In this document: positions 1 through 10,950 of the stretch, one piece after another
Numbering within the stretch: the stretch's first letter is position 1
Layout: the number at the start of each line of letters is the position of its first letter
NCBI RefSeq assembly: GCF_001625305.1
Contig: NW_017804021.1
Coordinates: 1,104,016 to 1,168,015 of the forward strand
From: Branchiostoma belcheri
Lineage: Eukaryota; Chordata; Leptocardii; Amphioxiformes; Branchiostomatidae
Length of the DNA: 64,000 nucleotides
Direction: 5' to 3'
Notes under the pieces: generated by a model
What the model was told of the DNA's origin: nothing
The model's database searches: none
The model's input: only the letters and a program-made list of their open reading frames with translations
Made by a program: the position numbers and the translations under genes

Positions 1-295
1 ATTTGGGGGTACTCAAAAGTGCATTGTGCACCTATATAGTATTTCGAGCCCTGAGTCACACATCACATGATGAGCACACTTCTTAAACAACCACTCAACC
101 CTGCCCTACTTATCAGGTCACCTATGACCTTGGGGCAGACTTTGGTTGGTCAAAGGTCAAAGGAGGGGTGGTGGGTAATTCTACTAGTACTTGCCTCAGA
201 AAGCCACGCTGATTCCTACATTTCGGCCTATCACAGAGAAGTGAGGAGAGAAGCTGAATTCACTTTAATAACAGACTATTGCTAGCTGCAATGGG

Positions 296-520
296 TAAAA
301 TTCTGGCCAACATTGCATCAGAATCTTGCCTGTAGGCTGTTGCAGATATCTTTTCAGACACAACATTTGCAAAATAATAGACGAGACATCATTCTTAAAA
401 GGTGAATACGACCTTAAACGAGACATTCTGCAAAGTGCCATCCACACGACACTATGGGTTTCGCACAGGTGCAGTACATGTACATGTATGTTCTGTGGAC
501 TTTCTGCCCCATCTACAATT
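296..520 (+). repeat. Diverged ~220 bp repeat, copy 1
   Basis: The copy runs from a 'cattgcatcagaatcttgcc' block through 'cagacacaacatttg' and 'tacgaccttaaacgagac' to 'gggtttcgcacaggtgcag'. The same blocks occur in the same order near 1500 and 2420. Identity by eye is moderate, suggesting old copies of one dispersed or locally duplicated element. Confidence 0.6.
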
Positions 521-1496
521 GCCAAGAGGTTTATGGCATGGTAACCACAATACTGTAAATATCCCTGTAAATAAAAACCTGTTGCACACATGATAACAAG
601 TATAATGACATTCCATTCCAAAGTCTTTTATGACTTAGTTTATTGTATTTATGTGTGTAGATTTTGTGCCAATAAATACCAGCACATTCAAGTAATGTCT
701 GCTACAATTTTCAAAACAAGCTTCAGTAAGAATATTTCACATCAATTAGTCTAGTAGTCGATCAGTACAATGTTTCAATCAAGGCCACATTTCCAATCAC
801 AGGTCATAATCATATCTTGACATTAGTTTCAAATTTCACACAATTATACAAACATTCTCAGTAAACTACTGAACAAAACCGTGAACTCTTTGTAAAATAA
901 ATTTCTTACAATTTTCCTCATGATCTGAGCATGCTTAAGGTTCGGCAAGTTCATAATCATACATGTACTGTACAATTGTATAGGAACAATTTTTAAGTAC
1001 TTCAGGTTCTGCTTGAAAAATACAGAGAATGTCACATTCTTAATATGAGGGGGAGGGTGATATGTTAATGTGCTTGTACATACACTGTATACATGTACAT
1101 CATATAAGGTTTTGTTTTTGAACAAAATCTACAAACACTGTTGTTAATATAATATTATATAGATCTCACATTCAAAACACAACACATCAATAATTGTAGT
1201 TTTGCCATTTTGGGGCATTTTCTTACGCCTCATTATATGAATGGTCCATCCCCTTTCATGTAAAGATTCTGATTTCTGTTACTGCAAGACTGTTGGTGCT
1301 TCTCCTGTGTATATTATTGCATGGTGGTACAGAACAGTCACAGCCTATAGCTAGAGATGTTTACAGAAAACTCTTAACAATCTATCTGACAGAAAAGGTA
1401 GCAATATGGGCTGTTTAAAACTACCATACCAACCAAACCTAATATGTCGGCAGAGCGTCCTGCACCTGTGCAAACTCAGGATGTCCTTGGGTGTTT

Positions 1497-1690
1497 GGTC
1501 AATGTTGCATCAAAATTTTGCCCATTGCAAACGGTATCTTTTCTGACACAACGTTTGAAAACTAGACAGGATGTCATCCCTGTCATAGGCAAATACGACC
1601 TTAAATGAGATGTTTTGCTACATGTAGGTATTACATGCAAAATATATTATGGGTTTTGCACAGGCGCAGTATGTTCTGCCAATTTGCTAC
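1497..1690 (+). repeat. Diverged ~220 bp repeat, copy 2
   Basis: It holds the same ordered blocks as the copy at 296: 'gttgcatcaaaattttgccc', 'tctgacacaacgtttg', 'tacgaccttaaatgagatg' and 'gggttttgcacaggcgcag'. Confidence 0.6.
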
Positions 1691-2409
1691 CAAACCTGAC
1701 AAATACAGGAATCACTAATACAGGTACATTGTGCAAATTTTGTTATCATATCATAATTATTTCCATGTAGAATACCGGTACCTAGAGTTTTGTAATGTTA
1801 ACAACAAAAGCTCATGTTTCCATAGCGTTAAAATGGGCAAGACTTTTGCACTCCAAGATAATGCTAGAACCATACTATTTTGTAACTTGTTAACAAACTT
1901 GTTCACCTCTGCTCTTTACTAACCACATGTACAAAGAAAGCTACTCTTTAGCTGAAAATTTGTCTCCATTTAGGAACATGCAATATCAGGGCTCAAAATA
2001 CTGGGTCCAAACAATGTCTGCACTTTTGTACGCTCAAAATTGGAGCTGTGTGCCTAATTTTCAAATGTTAGAGCACCAGTTCACCTAGATATTTGTGCAG
2101 GATTATATAAATAAGGGTTTAGCTAGTACTATCATACACCAGTATAAAGCATATAATCTTGACATTTGTCAGAAAATAGTTAAACCTTTATTGTATTGCA
2201 GTAAATTGAGCAAGGTTTGTACATGTATCTAGATGTAGGTTTTAGCTGGGTTTTAGTCACCTTGTACTACATGTTCTGCAGCCAAAATTTTTCTGTGCAT
2301 GTAAATTTCGAGCCCTGATTATGAAATATATAATAACCATAGCAAACACAGCAGTAGAACGTACTGCACCTACGTGACACCCAGATTTTTTTTTTCATGG
2401 CTTCTGTTA

Positions 2410-2635
2410 GATGTTTTGTCAACTTTGCATCAGAATTTTGCCCGTTGCAGATGATATATTTTCTGACACAACATCTGGAAACTATGGACATACAGGATGT
2501 CGGGATGTCATCCTTAAAGCTAAATATGCAAATACATTGGATGACCTTAAATGAAACGTCCTGCCAAAGTGCTATGAAAAACATAATTGCGGGTTTTGTG
2601 CAGGCACAGTGCGTTCTGCCAACGTGCTACCACAG
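2410..2635 (+). repeat. Diverged ~220 bp repeat, copy 3
   Basis: It holds the same ordered blocks as at 296 and 1497: 'tttgcatcagaattttgccc', 'tctgacacaacatctgg', 'gaccttaaatgaaacg' and 'gggttttgtgcaggcacag', ending in 'gttctgccaacgtgctacc', which copy 2 shares. Confidence 0.6.
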
Positions 2636-3808
2636 TATCATATGTACTAATCTCCAAGCATATTATTGGCAGTTGAATCTATGAAACTATGCACTTCCAG
2701 ATATGCAGTAGTCTTGAGAAATCTGTTTTGGTTTTGTAAAATGGTATAGGTGATTTGTACCAACAATAGAGGAACAGGATAAGAAATTGTTGAAAGTGCT
2801 GTCAATTTCTGGCATAGGTTCCAGATTCAAATTGGATTTTTTACCCACTTGCACAAGCAAGTTATTACGATTGTGTGGCAAAACATCATTGGCTACCTGG
2901 CAATGGTTAAAACGTAAAGGTACATGTACCTCAAATTGGCACTATGTCAACAAAACATTATTGTTGAGAACATAAATGTTTTCAGCATAATTGTACAACC
3001 ATATAGTATATCACATCATTTTATTATGATCTTTTTTTCATCAAAACCATGCGTGCCATTGGACACTAGAATTGGGTGTAAAGCTAGACAGATTTCTAAA
3101 GTGTTGTTGTTCAGTGTCCTCATGTGCCCTCTTCATATAGGATGGTGTAAGACTAGAAAGGGGAATGTACATCTACTTCAGTTAATAGATGAGTTCACAA
3201 TTCTGTAGACTAGAAAAGCTGCTTGTGTCACGAGGGATGATTGCACCGATTCTGCCAACATCCAAATGTCTTTGATGGACTTAAATGTTTTCCATGTTAA
3301 AGCAGCATTATGTAACAATCAAACAAATTGAAGTACATGTAAGAATGTAAGTTGAATCAACCATACTCCATTGCAAATGAGTGTGATTCAGTAACTGGAG
3401 GTGCCAAAAGTGAACATTTCAACAAGTATTTAAAAGCTGGAAACACAGCAGTTTGACATGTTTGTTTACATTCTGGTATTTTGTGGTGGTACCACAAAAT
3501 GAGTGCGCCTTGTGAGGGCTGTTTTAGCGTCAATCGTGAATGCCAGAAATTGGAGAAAATTGCACAAATATGTTGAGAAGTGGAAGTAAATGACATTGAC
3601 ACATCACATCACATGAAGGTTTTCTTTCAATGAAAATAGGTCAATTTTTGGTGCAAAAAATGTTTCTTAGTGCCCCTTTAATGCAAAGTCCATTTGAATC
3701 TTGGCAGAAATGATGTAGTCATTATACCCAGTGATGTAAGCAGGTTTTCTAGTCTGTGGGATTGTGAACTGGTCTATTCCTGTTCCTCTCTGGGCTACAG
3801 GTCAGTAC

Positions 3809-4405
3809 TCAGCAGCAGGATGACTGTTTGGCCTGTGCGTTCAGGTCCACCGTGTTCCCGTAACCTGCCTCCACTCTCTCCTCCAGCCTCACCAGCCGCC
3901 GCACGGCCGCCGTGAACGCCGTGTCCACGTTGATAGCGTCCTTCGCGCTCGTCTCGTACAGCGGCAAGTCCCCGTTCTCCCCGCACCACGCCTCCGCCTG
4001 TTCCGTGCTGACCTCGCGGTCCGTCATGTCGCACTTGTTCCCCAGCACGACAAACGGGAAGTTGTCCGGGTCGCGCACGTCCGCGTAGTAAAGAAACTCC
4101 TTCTTCCACATCCCCAGGTTCTTGAAGCTCTGTACATCATTCAGTGCGAAGGTAAGCAAGCAGCAATCCGCGCCACGATAGAACGGCGTTCTCAAACTCT
4201 TGAACCTCTCCTGGCCCGCGGTGTCCCATATCTGGAGCGTAAAACTCTCTCCATCCACCACGATGTCTTTATTTAGAAATTCTACGCCGATCGTGTGAAA
4301 GGACTGACTGTCGAATTTGTCAGTGACGAATCTGTTCATGAGCGAGCTTTTCCCGACCCCACCATCCCCCAGTAGTACCACCTTTAGTAGAGTAGACTTG
4401 GACAT
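3809..4405 (-). CDS. RAB9: Rab9-type small GTPase
   Basis: An uninterrupted 198-residue frame encodes a complete Rab GTPase. Visible motifs are the P-loop GDGGVGKSS (residues 13-21), switch I TIGVEF (38-43), WDTAGQE (60-66), NKCD (123-126) and ETSAK (151-155), with a C-terminal SSCC that fits double geranylgeranylation. The N-terminal sequence and FKSLRTPFYRGADCC resemble animal Rab9, which acts on late endosomes in return of mannose-6-phosphate receptors to the trans-Golgi (family knowledge). Length matches the ~200 residues of vertebrate Rab9, whose coding region is also in one exon. The CDS is much more GC-rich than its flanks. The start is the first Met, directly followed by the canonical KVVLLGDGG strand. 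Any 5' UTR intron lies upstream and was not resolved. RAB7 is less likely given the Rab9-like sequence. Confidence 0.92.
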   Translation of the reverse strand: MSKSTLLKVVLLGDGGVGKSSLMNRFVTDKFDSQSFHTIGVEFLNKDIVVDGESFTLQIWDTAGQERFKSLRTPFYRGADCCLLTFALNDVQSFKNLGMWKKEFLYYADVRDPDNFPFVVLGNKCDMTDREVSTEQAEAWCGENGDLPLYETSAKDAINVDTAFTAAVRRLVRLEERVEAGYGNTVDLNAQAKQSSCC

Positions 4406-4699
4406 CTTTTCATAAGCGTCTAGCTGTGCTCACCTACATGTACAAACATGAGGAAAATAACATTATTTTCCCTAAACTAGCACTAGACATTATATAGACA
4501 GAGCCAAGGCTGTGTTATACTAACGTATAGTCTTTAAGGTGGTATATAATCAATTATGGTGCCTGAGGACTTCAAAAAAGTTTCAGCCATTTAACATCAA
4601 GGGCACAGTCAAGAACACAGTATTAAAGCAGGACCCCGGGGTGGTATGATGGGTTATACGAAATAGAACGAACAATATATATATAACGGGTAGAATTCG

Positions 4700-4765
4700 A
4701 AGTCTCATGTAAGCGTCAGCCAGGTGCACAGTAAATTGTACTGTGTGGTATAGGAATGTGTCGGG
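4700..4765 (-). repeat. Dispersed repeat shared with 39371-39440
   Basis: On the minus strand 'cctataccacacag' is followed by a TTTAC-rich stretch and 'cacctggctgacgcttac'. Closely similar sequence occurs on the plus strand at 39383-39430. A 135-residue open frame (4705-5112, minus) ends in this repeat, so I do not call it a gene. Confidence 0.5.
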
Positions 4766-5277
4766 TTTGAGACTGTATGATTTGGATTGTTAGGATTTTC
4801 CAGTTGGGGCACACAATGTGCCATATTACATAACTGGCTTTTGACTGCAGTTCTTTTGACCTCCACAGGTTGCCATTTCAAAGTGGGTGGCAAATGCACA
4901 AAAGGCAACACTAGTGGTGTGCGTGCCAACCGAACATTTTGTTTTGATATTTTGTAGTTTGTACCTAAACATTGGTTTTGTGTGTTTGTGAAGTGCACCC
5001 TACTACTTTTTACCACGTCGAAGTGAGTGATCTTGGGGTCATAAAAATCCCCATAGGCCTTACGAACGTACGAGGTAGATTGCACCTTTACAGGAGACAC
5101 CTTGAATTTCATTGCTTGCCTTCACAAGATAGTTGACATCTACACCTTGTACCGAGAGGTACCTGTTCTTTGTAGTCCGTTATAACTGATAGAATCAGAT
5201 TGAATTTCGGCTACGAAACGTCCACAGTACAGTGCCCCCCTCCCACAGGTCTTTAGAATTTTATTACGCTGGACAGC

Positions 5278-5679
5278 GATATTAATGTTTTATCTCGTAG
5301 AAAGAGTAATGTGATTCTCCACAACGTACCTGAGCATACGGGTTTAGATCAGCAGGGTAAAGCTAGCCATGACATAGAATTCACACGCAGTGTGGCCAGT
5401 GAGCTTGGGCTGGAAAACATTGGTATTAAGAAGACAACCAGGCTAGGCAAACGTCTCCCTGACAAGAATCGACTTCTGCTAGTAACCCTCACTGACACAT
5501 CGGACAGATACCATCTGTTAAAGGAGGCCAAATGTCTTAATCACAGCAGTAACTTTTCTAACATATTCATAGCACCGGATTTAACAAGAAGGGAGAGAGA
5601 AATTAGTCGCCAGCAGAGAGAAGTAAGACGTCAAAGTCAATGTAGTCACATGGGGGAAAGAGACAAGCAGCATTTCTGA
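5278..5679 (+). pseudogene. LINE ORF1-like fragment
   Basis: The frame is open from about 5278, upstream of the first Met at 5311, and stops at 5679. It reads RRKSNVILHNVPE near its start, a pattern seen in the ORF1 proteins of LINEs (…NVIIHGIPE…), followed by a charged region rich in Lys/Arg/Gln. It is likely an RNA-binding ORF1 remnant. The N-terminal part is missing or unrecognisable. The assignment rests mainly on its position just upstream of the endonuclease. Confidence 0.6.
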
Positions 5680-5826
5680 CAAAGCAACGAGGACAGGTCA
5701 AAGTACACACATGAGGGAAGAGACTCGGTAGGGGGTAGAACTGGTACGCTAAAGGTCTTATACACCAATACAGATCAATTTCCAAACAAGAGAGAAGAAC
5801 TGAGGTTCAGGATTGCTAGCGATCCG

Positions 5827-8640
5827 GTGGATCTGATCGTCCTGACCGAGGTTATCCCCAAGGCGCAGGTGAACCCACTAAGAATGTGCACGTTGGACAT
5901 GGAAGGCTATGAGGCCTTCCTGAACTTTGACCCCGACGAGAGCAACCTTGGTAGGAGCGGTACAAGGGGAATCACCATTTTTGTTCGGAAGTCACTTAAC
6001 TTAAATGTGCAGCAACTGGATTACAACGACGTTGGGTTTCAAGAACATTTGTTTCTGAAATGTGAAACGGGGAAGAAAGACACTCTTATAGTGGGATGTG
6101 TGTACCGTAGCCCGTCCTCAGATCCGGTAGCTAGTACAACCAAACTATGTGAACTTCTATCCACAGTGTATAGTGAGAGAGCCGAGCACATAGTGGTTAT
6201 GGGGGACTGTAACCTGAGAGAAATAGACTGGAAGTCCAGGTTAGCAACAGCAGGCTCCAGCCATCACTGTCAACTCCTTCTCGACTGCTTGGATGATAAT
6301 TTCTTAACTCAACATGTATGCGAGCCTACTCGTTACCGGGTGAATCAAACTCCATCCGTACTGGACTTGGTAATTACAAATGAAGAACTCACAGTCGGAG
6401 AAGTGAAGTACCAACCTGGTCTGGGAAAGGGGGATCACTGTTGTTTGTTGTTTGACATCAACTGTGGGGCAGACGCCACACCTGTTACAGTAGCAAGACG
6501 CAACTACAACAAGGGTAACTATCAGAAGGCAAGGGAAGACCTTGGGGCTACTGACTGGGACGCTGAGCTGAATCATTTGGAAGTACCCGAAGCATGGGCG
6601 AAGTTCTGTGAGATCCTTGAAGGGGTCACTGATGAATGCATCCCAATGGCTAAAGCAGTCCAGAAACCAAACAAACTTTACATGAGCAAGCATGCAATGT
6701 TGTTAGTAAAGAGGAAAAAAGAGCATGGTCTAGATGGAAAGCTTCGGGTAGTCTTGGCGATTTTAGAAAGTTTGCAAGCATCAGGAATGACCTTAGGAGT
6801 CTAACAAGACAGTTATGTAAAGATTATGAGCATAGACTGGTCAAGGACCTCAAAAACAACCCCAAAGCATTTTGGAAGTATGCCAAGTCTCGCCTCAGTA
6901 CAAGGCCGAAGATTGGTAGTCTAGTTAAACCTGATGGGTCTATGGCCTTATTGGAACAGGATAAGACAGAGGTTCTTAACGACTTCTTTGCCAGTGTCTT
7001 CACAAATGAGGACACTGTTAACATCCCTAGTATGCCGGCGAGAGTAGTAAACTCCATGTTGGAAGGGCTGGACATAAATGAAGAGACTGTGGGAGGGAAG
7101 TTAACTGAGTTAAATCCGACAAAGTCAGCAGGACCAGATGGTCTACACCCTAGGCTCCTCAAGGAACTAGCACAAGTCCTGGCATACCCTTTAGCAGTCA
7201 TTTTCAGGAAATCATTGGACAGTGGTCTACTGCCAGAGGACTGGAAAGTGGCGCATATAACCCCCATTCACAAGAAGGGCAGCAGACAAGAGCCGGGGAA
7301 CTACAGGCCCGTGAGTCTGACTTCTGTTGTAGTTAAAGTACTGGAGTCCATCATTAGGGATGCACTGGTTAAACACCTCATGGATAACAGTCTACTCACA
7401 GACTCCCAGCACGGCTTTGTCCCGAGAAGGTCATGTACTACGCAGTTACTCGTGGTCATGAATGACTGGTCACAGTACCTAGAGAGGGGGGAACCCGTGG
7501 ACAGTGTCTACTTGGACTTTAAAAAAGCTTTCGACTCAGTCCCTCATGAGAGGTTGTTGGTGAAACTCCAAGCGTATGGGGTGAGGGGGAACATCCTCAT
7601 GTGGATGAGGAGCTTCCTCAAGGCCAGGAAACAGCGGGTGGTGATAAACGGAGTGCAGTCCACGTGGCGAGACGTTGGCAGTGGTATCCCCCAGGGGAGC
7701 GTTCTCGGACCCACCTTGTTCGTGATTTTCATCAATGACCTTCCTGACGTTGTGAGCAGCTCAGTGAAAATCTTTGCTGATGACAGCAAGATCTACAGGC
7801 CCATTTGCTCGCAGGATGACCAGGATTCCCTACAGCATGACCTTCAAGCAGTAGAGAACCTGGTCAGCAGTGTGGCAAACTACCTTTTAATGCAGGGAAG
7901 TGCAAAGTTCTACACCTTGGGAGAGGGAATCAGAGAGCCGACTACCGTCTGGGGGGGCAAGTATTGCAACACACTGAAGTGGAAAAGGACTTGGGGGTGC
8001 AAGTGGACGAGCATTTAAGTTTCCATGTAAACACTGCTGAGGCAACCCAGAAGGCCAATCAAGTGCTTGGTCTAGTCAAGAGAACATTCTCTAACCTGGA
8101 CGAAGTAACTGTGCCGCTGCTGTACAAGTCCATGGTGAGGCCACACCTGGAGTATGCTAACACAGTCTGGGGTCCACACTTCAAGGGGGATCAGAAGCTA
8201 GTGGAGAAGGTGCAGCATAGGGCCACCAAGTTGGTGCCTTCACTTAGAACACTCCCATATAGTGAGAGGCTTAAGAAGCTGAAGCTTCCATCACTCAAGT
8301 TTAGAAGAGACAGGGGAGATATGATACAGGTCTACAAGTTTCTCACAGGGAAGGAGAGAGTAGATCCCGAGCTTTTCTTCCACCTTGGAAACCAGCAAGT
8401 AACTAGAGGCCACTGTTACAAGTTGGCTGTGCCCCTGGCCAAGTCCACAGTTAGGCGAAATTCCCTTAGTGTCAGGACAGTAAACAAGTGGAACTCCTTG
8501 TCAGAGGTTGTTGTAGAGGCAGAGTCTGTAAATGCCTTCAAGTCAAGGTTGGACCATGTGTTGGGAGGAAAGGAAGTACCTGGAATGACAAGAGGGTGGC
8601 ACAACAGGCGACGCCTCCAGCCACCAATCCATCCTCAAGG
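5827..8640 (+). pseudogene. LINE endonuclease-reverse transcriptase, two frameshifts
   Basis: The first segment (5827-6804) is an apurinic-like endonuclease with MGDCNLREIDW, SVLDLVITNE and GKGDHCCLLFD, corresponding to the family's catalytic GDFN and xDH motifs. The second (6942-8018) has the reverse transcriptase motifs YLDFKKAFDSV, GIPQGSVLGP and FADDSK, in the order of finger, palm and YxDD-like catalytic site. The third (about 7888-8640) holds the C-terminal thumb with VRPHLEYANTVWGP and ERLKKLKLPSLKFRR, typical of CR1/L2 elements. The three lie in different frames. Homology is continuous across the junctions, at an A-run near 6715 and near 7885. The last frame runs on past the element to 8878, but sequence beyond about 8655 is flanking DNA. 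Confidence 0.85.
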
Positions 8641-9120
8641 TATCCTCAAGGTATCTCATAAATCAACTTACGTACGAGAAGGACGACGGTTTTTAGAATC
8701 GTTTTTATGGTCAATCCATGACAAAACCTGCACTGAAATTATGATACAAAACTTAGTGGTTTTAGACAAGACGTACCATGACCTGCCCTCCCACAGTTAC
8801 ACCTGTCTTGTACCTGGAGAGGCGGTCTACCTAGGACTCTTCTGCCCTGTCAACACTTCCTACACGGAAGACACGTAACGTTAGCTCTTCAGACTTACGT
8901 TAACTTGAAGTATTCTTCATTACGACAGCCTTTTTCACCCTACAACTTCTGTAGGGCAGCAGCGGACCAAGCAGTTCGTCCCCTCCAACACGTAGCTGGC
9001 ACCTCGGTATGTCACATGACTTCCGTCACTAAGGCATGACGGGGTGCGCCTACTAGGTCACACACCGTCCTCACACGCATCTGACCTCATCTTTGCAAGA
9101 ACGAATAAAAACGCATATAG

Positions 9121-9396
9121 ATACGTACCAACACCTTCTATGAGACGGTTGTGTACCGACAGAAACCTTGCAATTTCTGTGACGATGACATTGACCCCTG
9201 CACCGTTATCACGAACAACATCCTGCACTTTTCATATGTTCCGCCAGATGTCATTAATGAACGGTGTGTTTACTGGCGTAGGGAAAAAGAGCTGGAGGTG
9301 TACTATTTTACAAGGTTTGGAAATGCCAGACACAGCCTTCATGACCAACATATTTTACACTTTGTCATCCTTTCCTCAACAATTGAAATTCAATAA
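9121..9396 (+). CDS. Candidate orphan 3' exon, unknown protein
   Basis: After a plausible acceptor (…cgcatatag) a 91-codon frame is open to a stop at 9394-9396. It reads as a compact Cys- and aromatic-rich sequence (KPCNFCDDDIDPC, YVPPDVINERCVYWRREKE) with good coding character. I recognise no family and found no convincing upstream exon. The LINE at 5.3-8.65 kb lies just upstream, so it may have split or displaced the rest of the gene. It could also be a chance frame. Confidence 0.25.
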   Translation: MRTNTFYETVVYRQKPCNFCDDDIDPCTVITNNILHFSYVPPDVINERCVYWRREKELEVYYFTRFGNARHSLHDQHILHFVILSSTIEIQ

Positions 9397-9529
9397 CGAT
9401 TAAAACCAGGTGTGTAGTCTTTATTTATAAGTTGATATGGACATGGGAAATATGGAAAATTCAAATCAACATTAACTTCCTATTTCAACCACTTACCAAG
9501 GAAATACCTGTCCTGTCGTGTTGTCATCA

Positions 9530-9680
9530 CTCAAGCAAACACACCTGTCCTTGGTACTGAACACCATTCACCTTCAAGCAAACATAGCTGTGCCTGGTGC
9601 TGAACACCATCCAAACTCAAACAAACACATACCTGTCCTTGGTGCTGAATCCACTCTCAAACAAACTGGTGCTGTCTACT
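9530..9680 (-). repeat. Short minisatellite with TTCAGCACCAAGGACA motif
   Basis: Three imperfect units of the type 'ctgtccttggtgctgaacac', separated by 'catccaaactcaaacaaac'-like spacers, occur in tandem. The same unit appears at 23229-23300, and its reverse complement forms part of the minisatellite unit at 55594-56240. Confidence 0.55.
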
Positions 9681-10243
9681 ACTTCACCACTTACCATACT
9701 GTCGACAGTCGACTGGTCCGGGTCATTGACCTAAACATAAGGAAAGAGAACCCCTACCTACACCAACCCTCTGTTTTTAGGACGGAAACCGGAAACACAA
9801 CATTTTTTCCTCTGCAATTATATCTCACCTATCCGTCAAGCTAGAGCATTACCCCAATTCCTTCTGTATAACCGCCCGTCGGCGTAGCACAGCAACTTTA
9901 CTTGCACCTTTAGCATCTAAAAGCTATCTAGTGATGATGCCCCTACTGTACATGGTGAGAGTGAATTCTACAATATCTCAAGGAAAAAACGCATTTTTGA
10001 ACACCCCAATCCTCGGTTGAGAACTCTGGTACCTGAAGGCATGACTATTTCTTCTTCTTGTTCTACCGAACTGGTGTTAGGTACTTAGTAATTGGTATAT
10101 CCAACAGTTTATTATTCATTTAAAGTAAGTTTTGTGCGAGTACCAGACCAGCACAACTTGAAAGACAGACTCCATTTAAAGTTGTTTTTTTTTTATTCAC
10201 AGGGGGCTTACTCTTCAGACTTTTTGATTCCACCGACTTGGCA

Positions 10244-10557
10244 TAGCCTCCTTCGCAGTCTTGTTGGGCGTCGGCGTTATTTTTTTCTGTGAGCGACGCC
10301 AGTAAATATGCCGCCGCNNNNNNNNNNNNNNNNNNNNNNNNNNNNNNNNNNNNNNNNNNNNNNNNNNNNNNNNNNNNNNNNNNNNNNNNNNNNNNNNNNN
10401 NNNNNNNNNNNNNNNNNNNNNNNNNNNNNNNNNNNNNNNNNNNNNNNNNNNNNNNNNNNNNNNNNGGCAGCAAATCGTCCCTCGCGGCGGCATATTACTG
10501 GCGTCGCTCACAGAAAAAAAATAACGCCGACACCCAACAAGACTGCGAATGAGGCTA
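10244..10557. repeat. Inverted repeat flanking the assembly gap
   Basis: The left arm (10244-10317) and right arm (about 10483-10557) are reverse complements: 'tagcctccttcgcagtcttg' faces 'aagactgcgaatgaggcta', and 'gtgagcgacgccagta' faces 'tactggcgtcgctcac'. The arms are ~74 bp with few mismatches and point into the N-run. This looks like the terminal arms of a foldback or non-autonomous DNA transposon whose centre could not be assembled. Confidence 0.75.
10318..10465. other. Assembly gap (148 N)
   Basis: There are 148 consecutive undetermined bases. Open frames crossing it are meaningless. The true length may differ. Confidence 0.99.
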
Positions 10558-10888
10558 GACGTGGTGCTTGTAATTCTATTTTCAGTCCAGTTGTAACTGT
10601 TTATGTACGATCACAATGTGGTTCCAGGTTAACATGACAACTAAGCGCTAAACATTACTGATGACATAGGTCTTAACACTGCTGACGAAATCATATCTTC
10701 CCCAAGTCCCTACTGCAGTCAAAGTAGCCACTTCGTAGCCACATACATACAATACCCCTATTTTGACGCCTTTTCAAGGACTATAATAAGAGTTTGAATA
10801 CCGCATATCTAGTGTAATTTGCTGTCAAGGACGACATTTTGCAATAGCGCTGACGGCCTTCCCAATCAATATAGGGTTACCTCATTTC

Positions 10889-10911
10889 TCACGCCTTTGA
10901 ATCAGGCGTGA
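10889..10911 (+). promoter_or_regulatory. Conserved palindrome upstream of lectin gene 1
   Basis: TCACGCCT and AGGCGTGA form a perfect 8 bp inverted repeat around a 7 base spacer, 40 bp before the start codon. The paralogue keeps the right half and spacer (from 15538), but its left half reads TCACACCT. It sits in the 5' UTR or core promoter, so a protein-binding or RNA-hairpin role is possible but unproven. Confidence 0.3.
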
Positions 10912-10950
10912 TGTTACTCAGTTTTTACTACTGTAAAACTTTCAGCAGCT

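Larger units (their letters stand above)
1..3690. other. Gene-poor stretch left of RAB9
   Basis: I see no supportable gene here. Open frames are short, AT-rich and lack family similarity. The stretch is made of diverged repeats (three copies of a ~220 bp unit listed separately) and small motifs such as TTTCGAGCCCTGA near 46 and 2307, with its reverse complement near 1986. The right end may include the 3' UTR of RAB9, which reads leftwards from 3809. Confidence 0.6.
5278..8655 (+). mobile_element. CR1-like non-LTR retrotransposon, nearly full length
   Basis: The element carries an ORF1-like segment (about 5278-5679) followed by endonuclease and reverse transcriptase (5827-8640). It ends near 8655 in three copies of an 11 bp unit (TCCTCAAGGTA type), as CR1/L2-group LINEs end in short tandem repeats rather than poly(A). 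No LTRs are seen. The 5' boundary is uncertain. The coding region changes frame twice, near 6715 and near 7885, and is otherwise open, so this is a recently disabled copy or a copy with sequencing errors. It stands alone between RAB9 and the lectin genes. Confidence 0.85.

Noticed and set aside
4705-5112. 135-residue minus-strand frame between RAB9 and the LINE
   Set aside because: Its C-terminal part is a dispersed repeat also found at 39371-39440, there is no family similarity, and its composition is not clearly coding.
10120-10637. Frames running through the N gap
   Set aside because: They consist largely of undetermined residues and inverted-repeat sequence.
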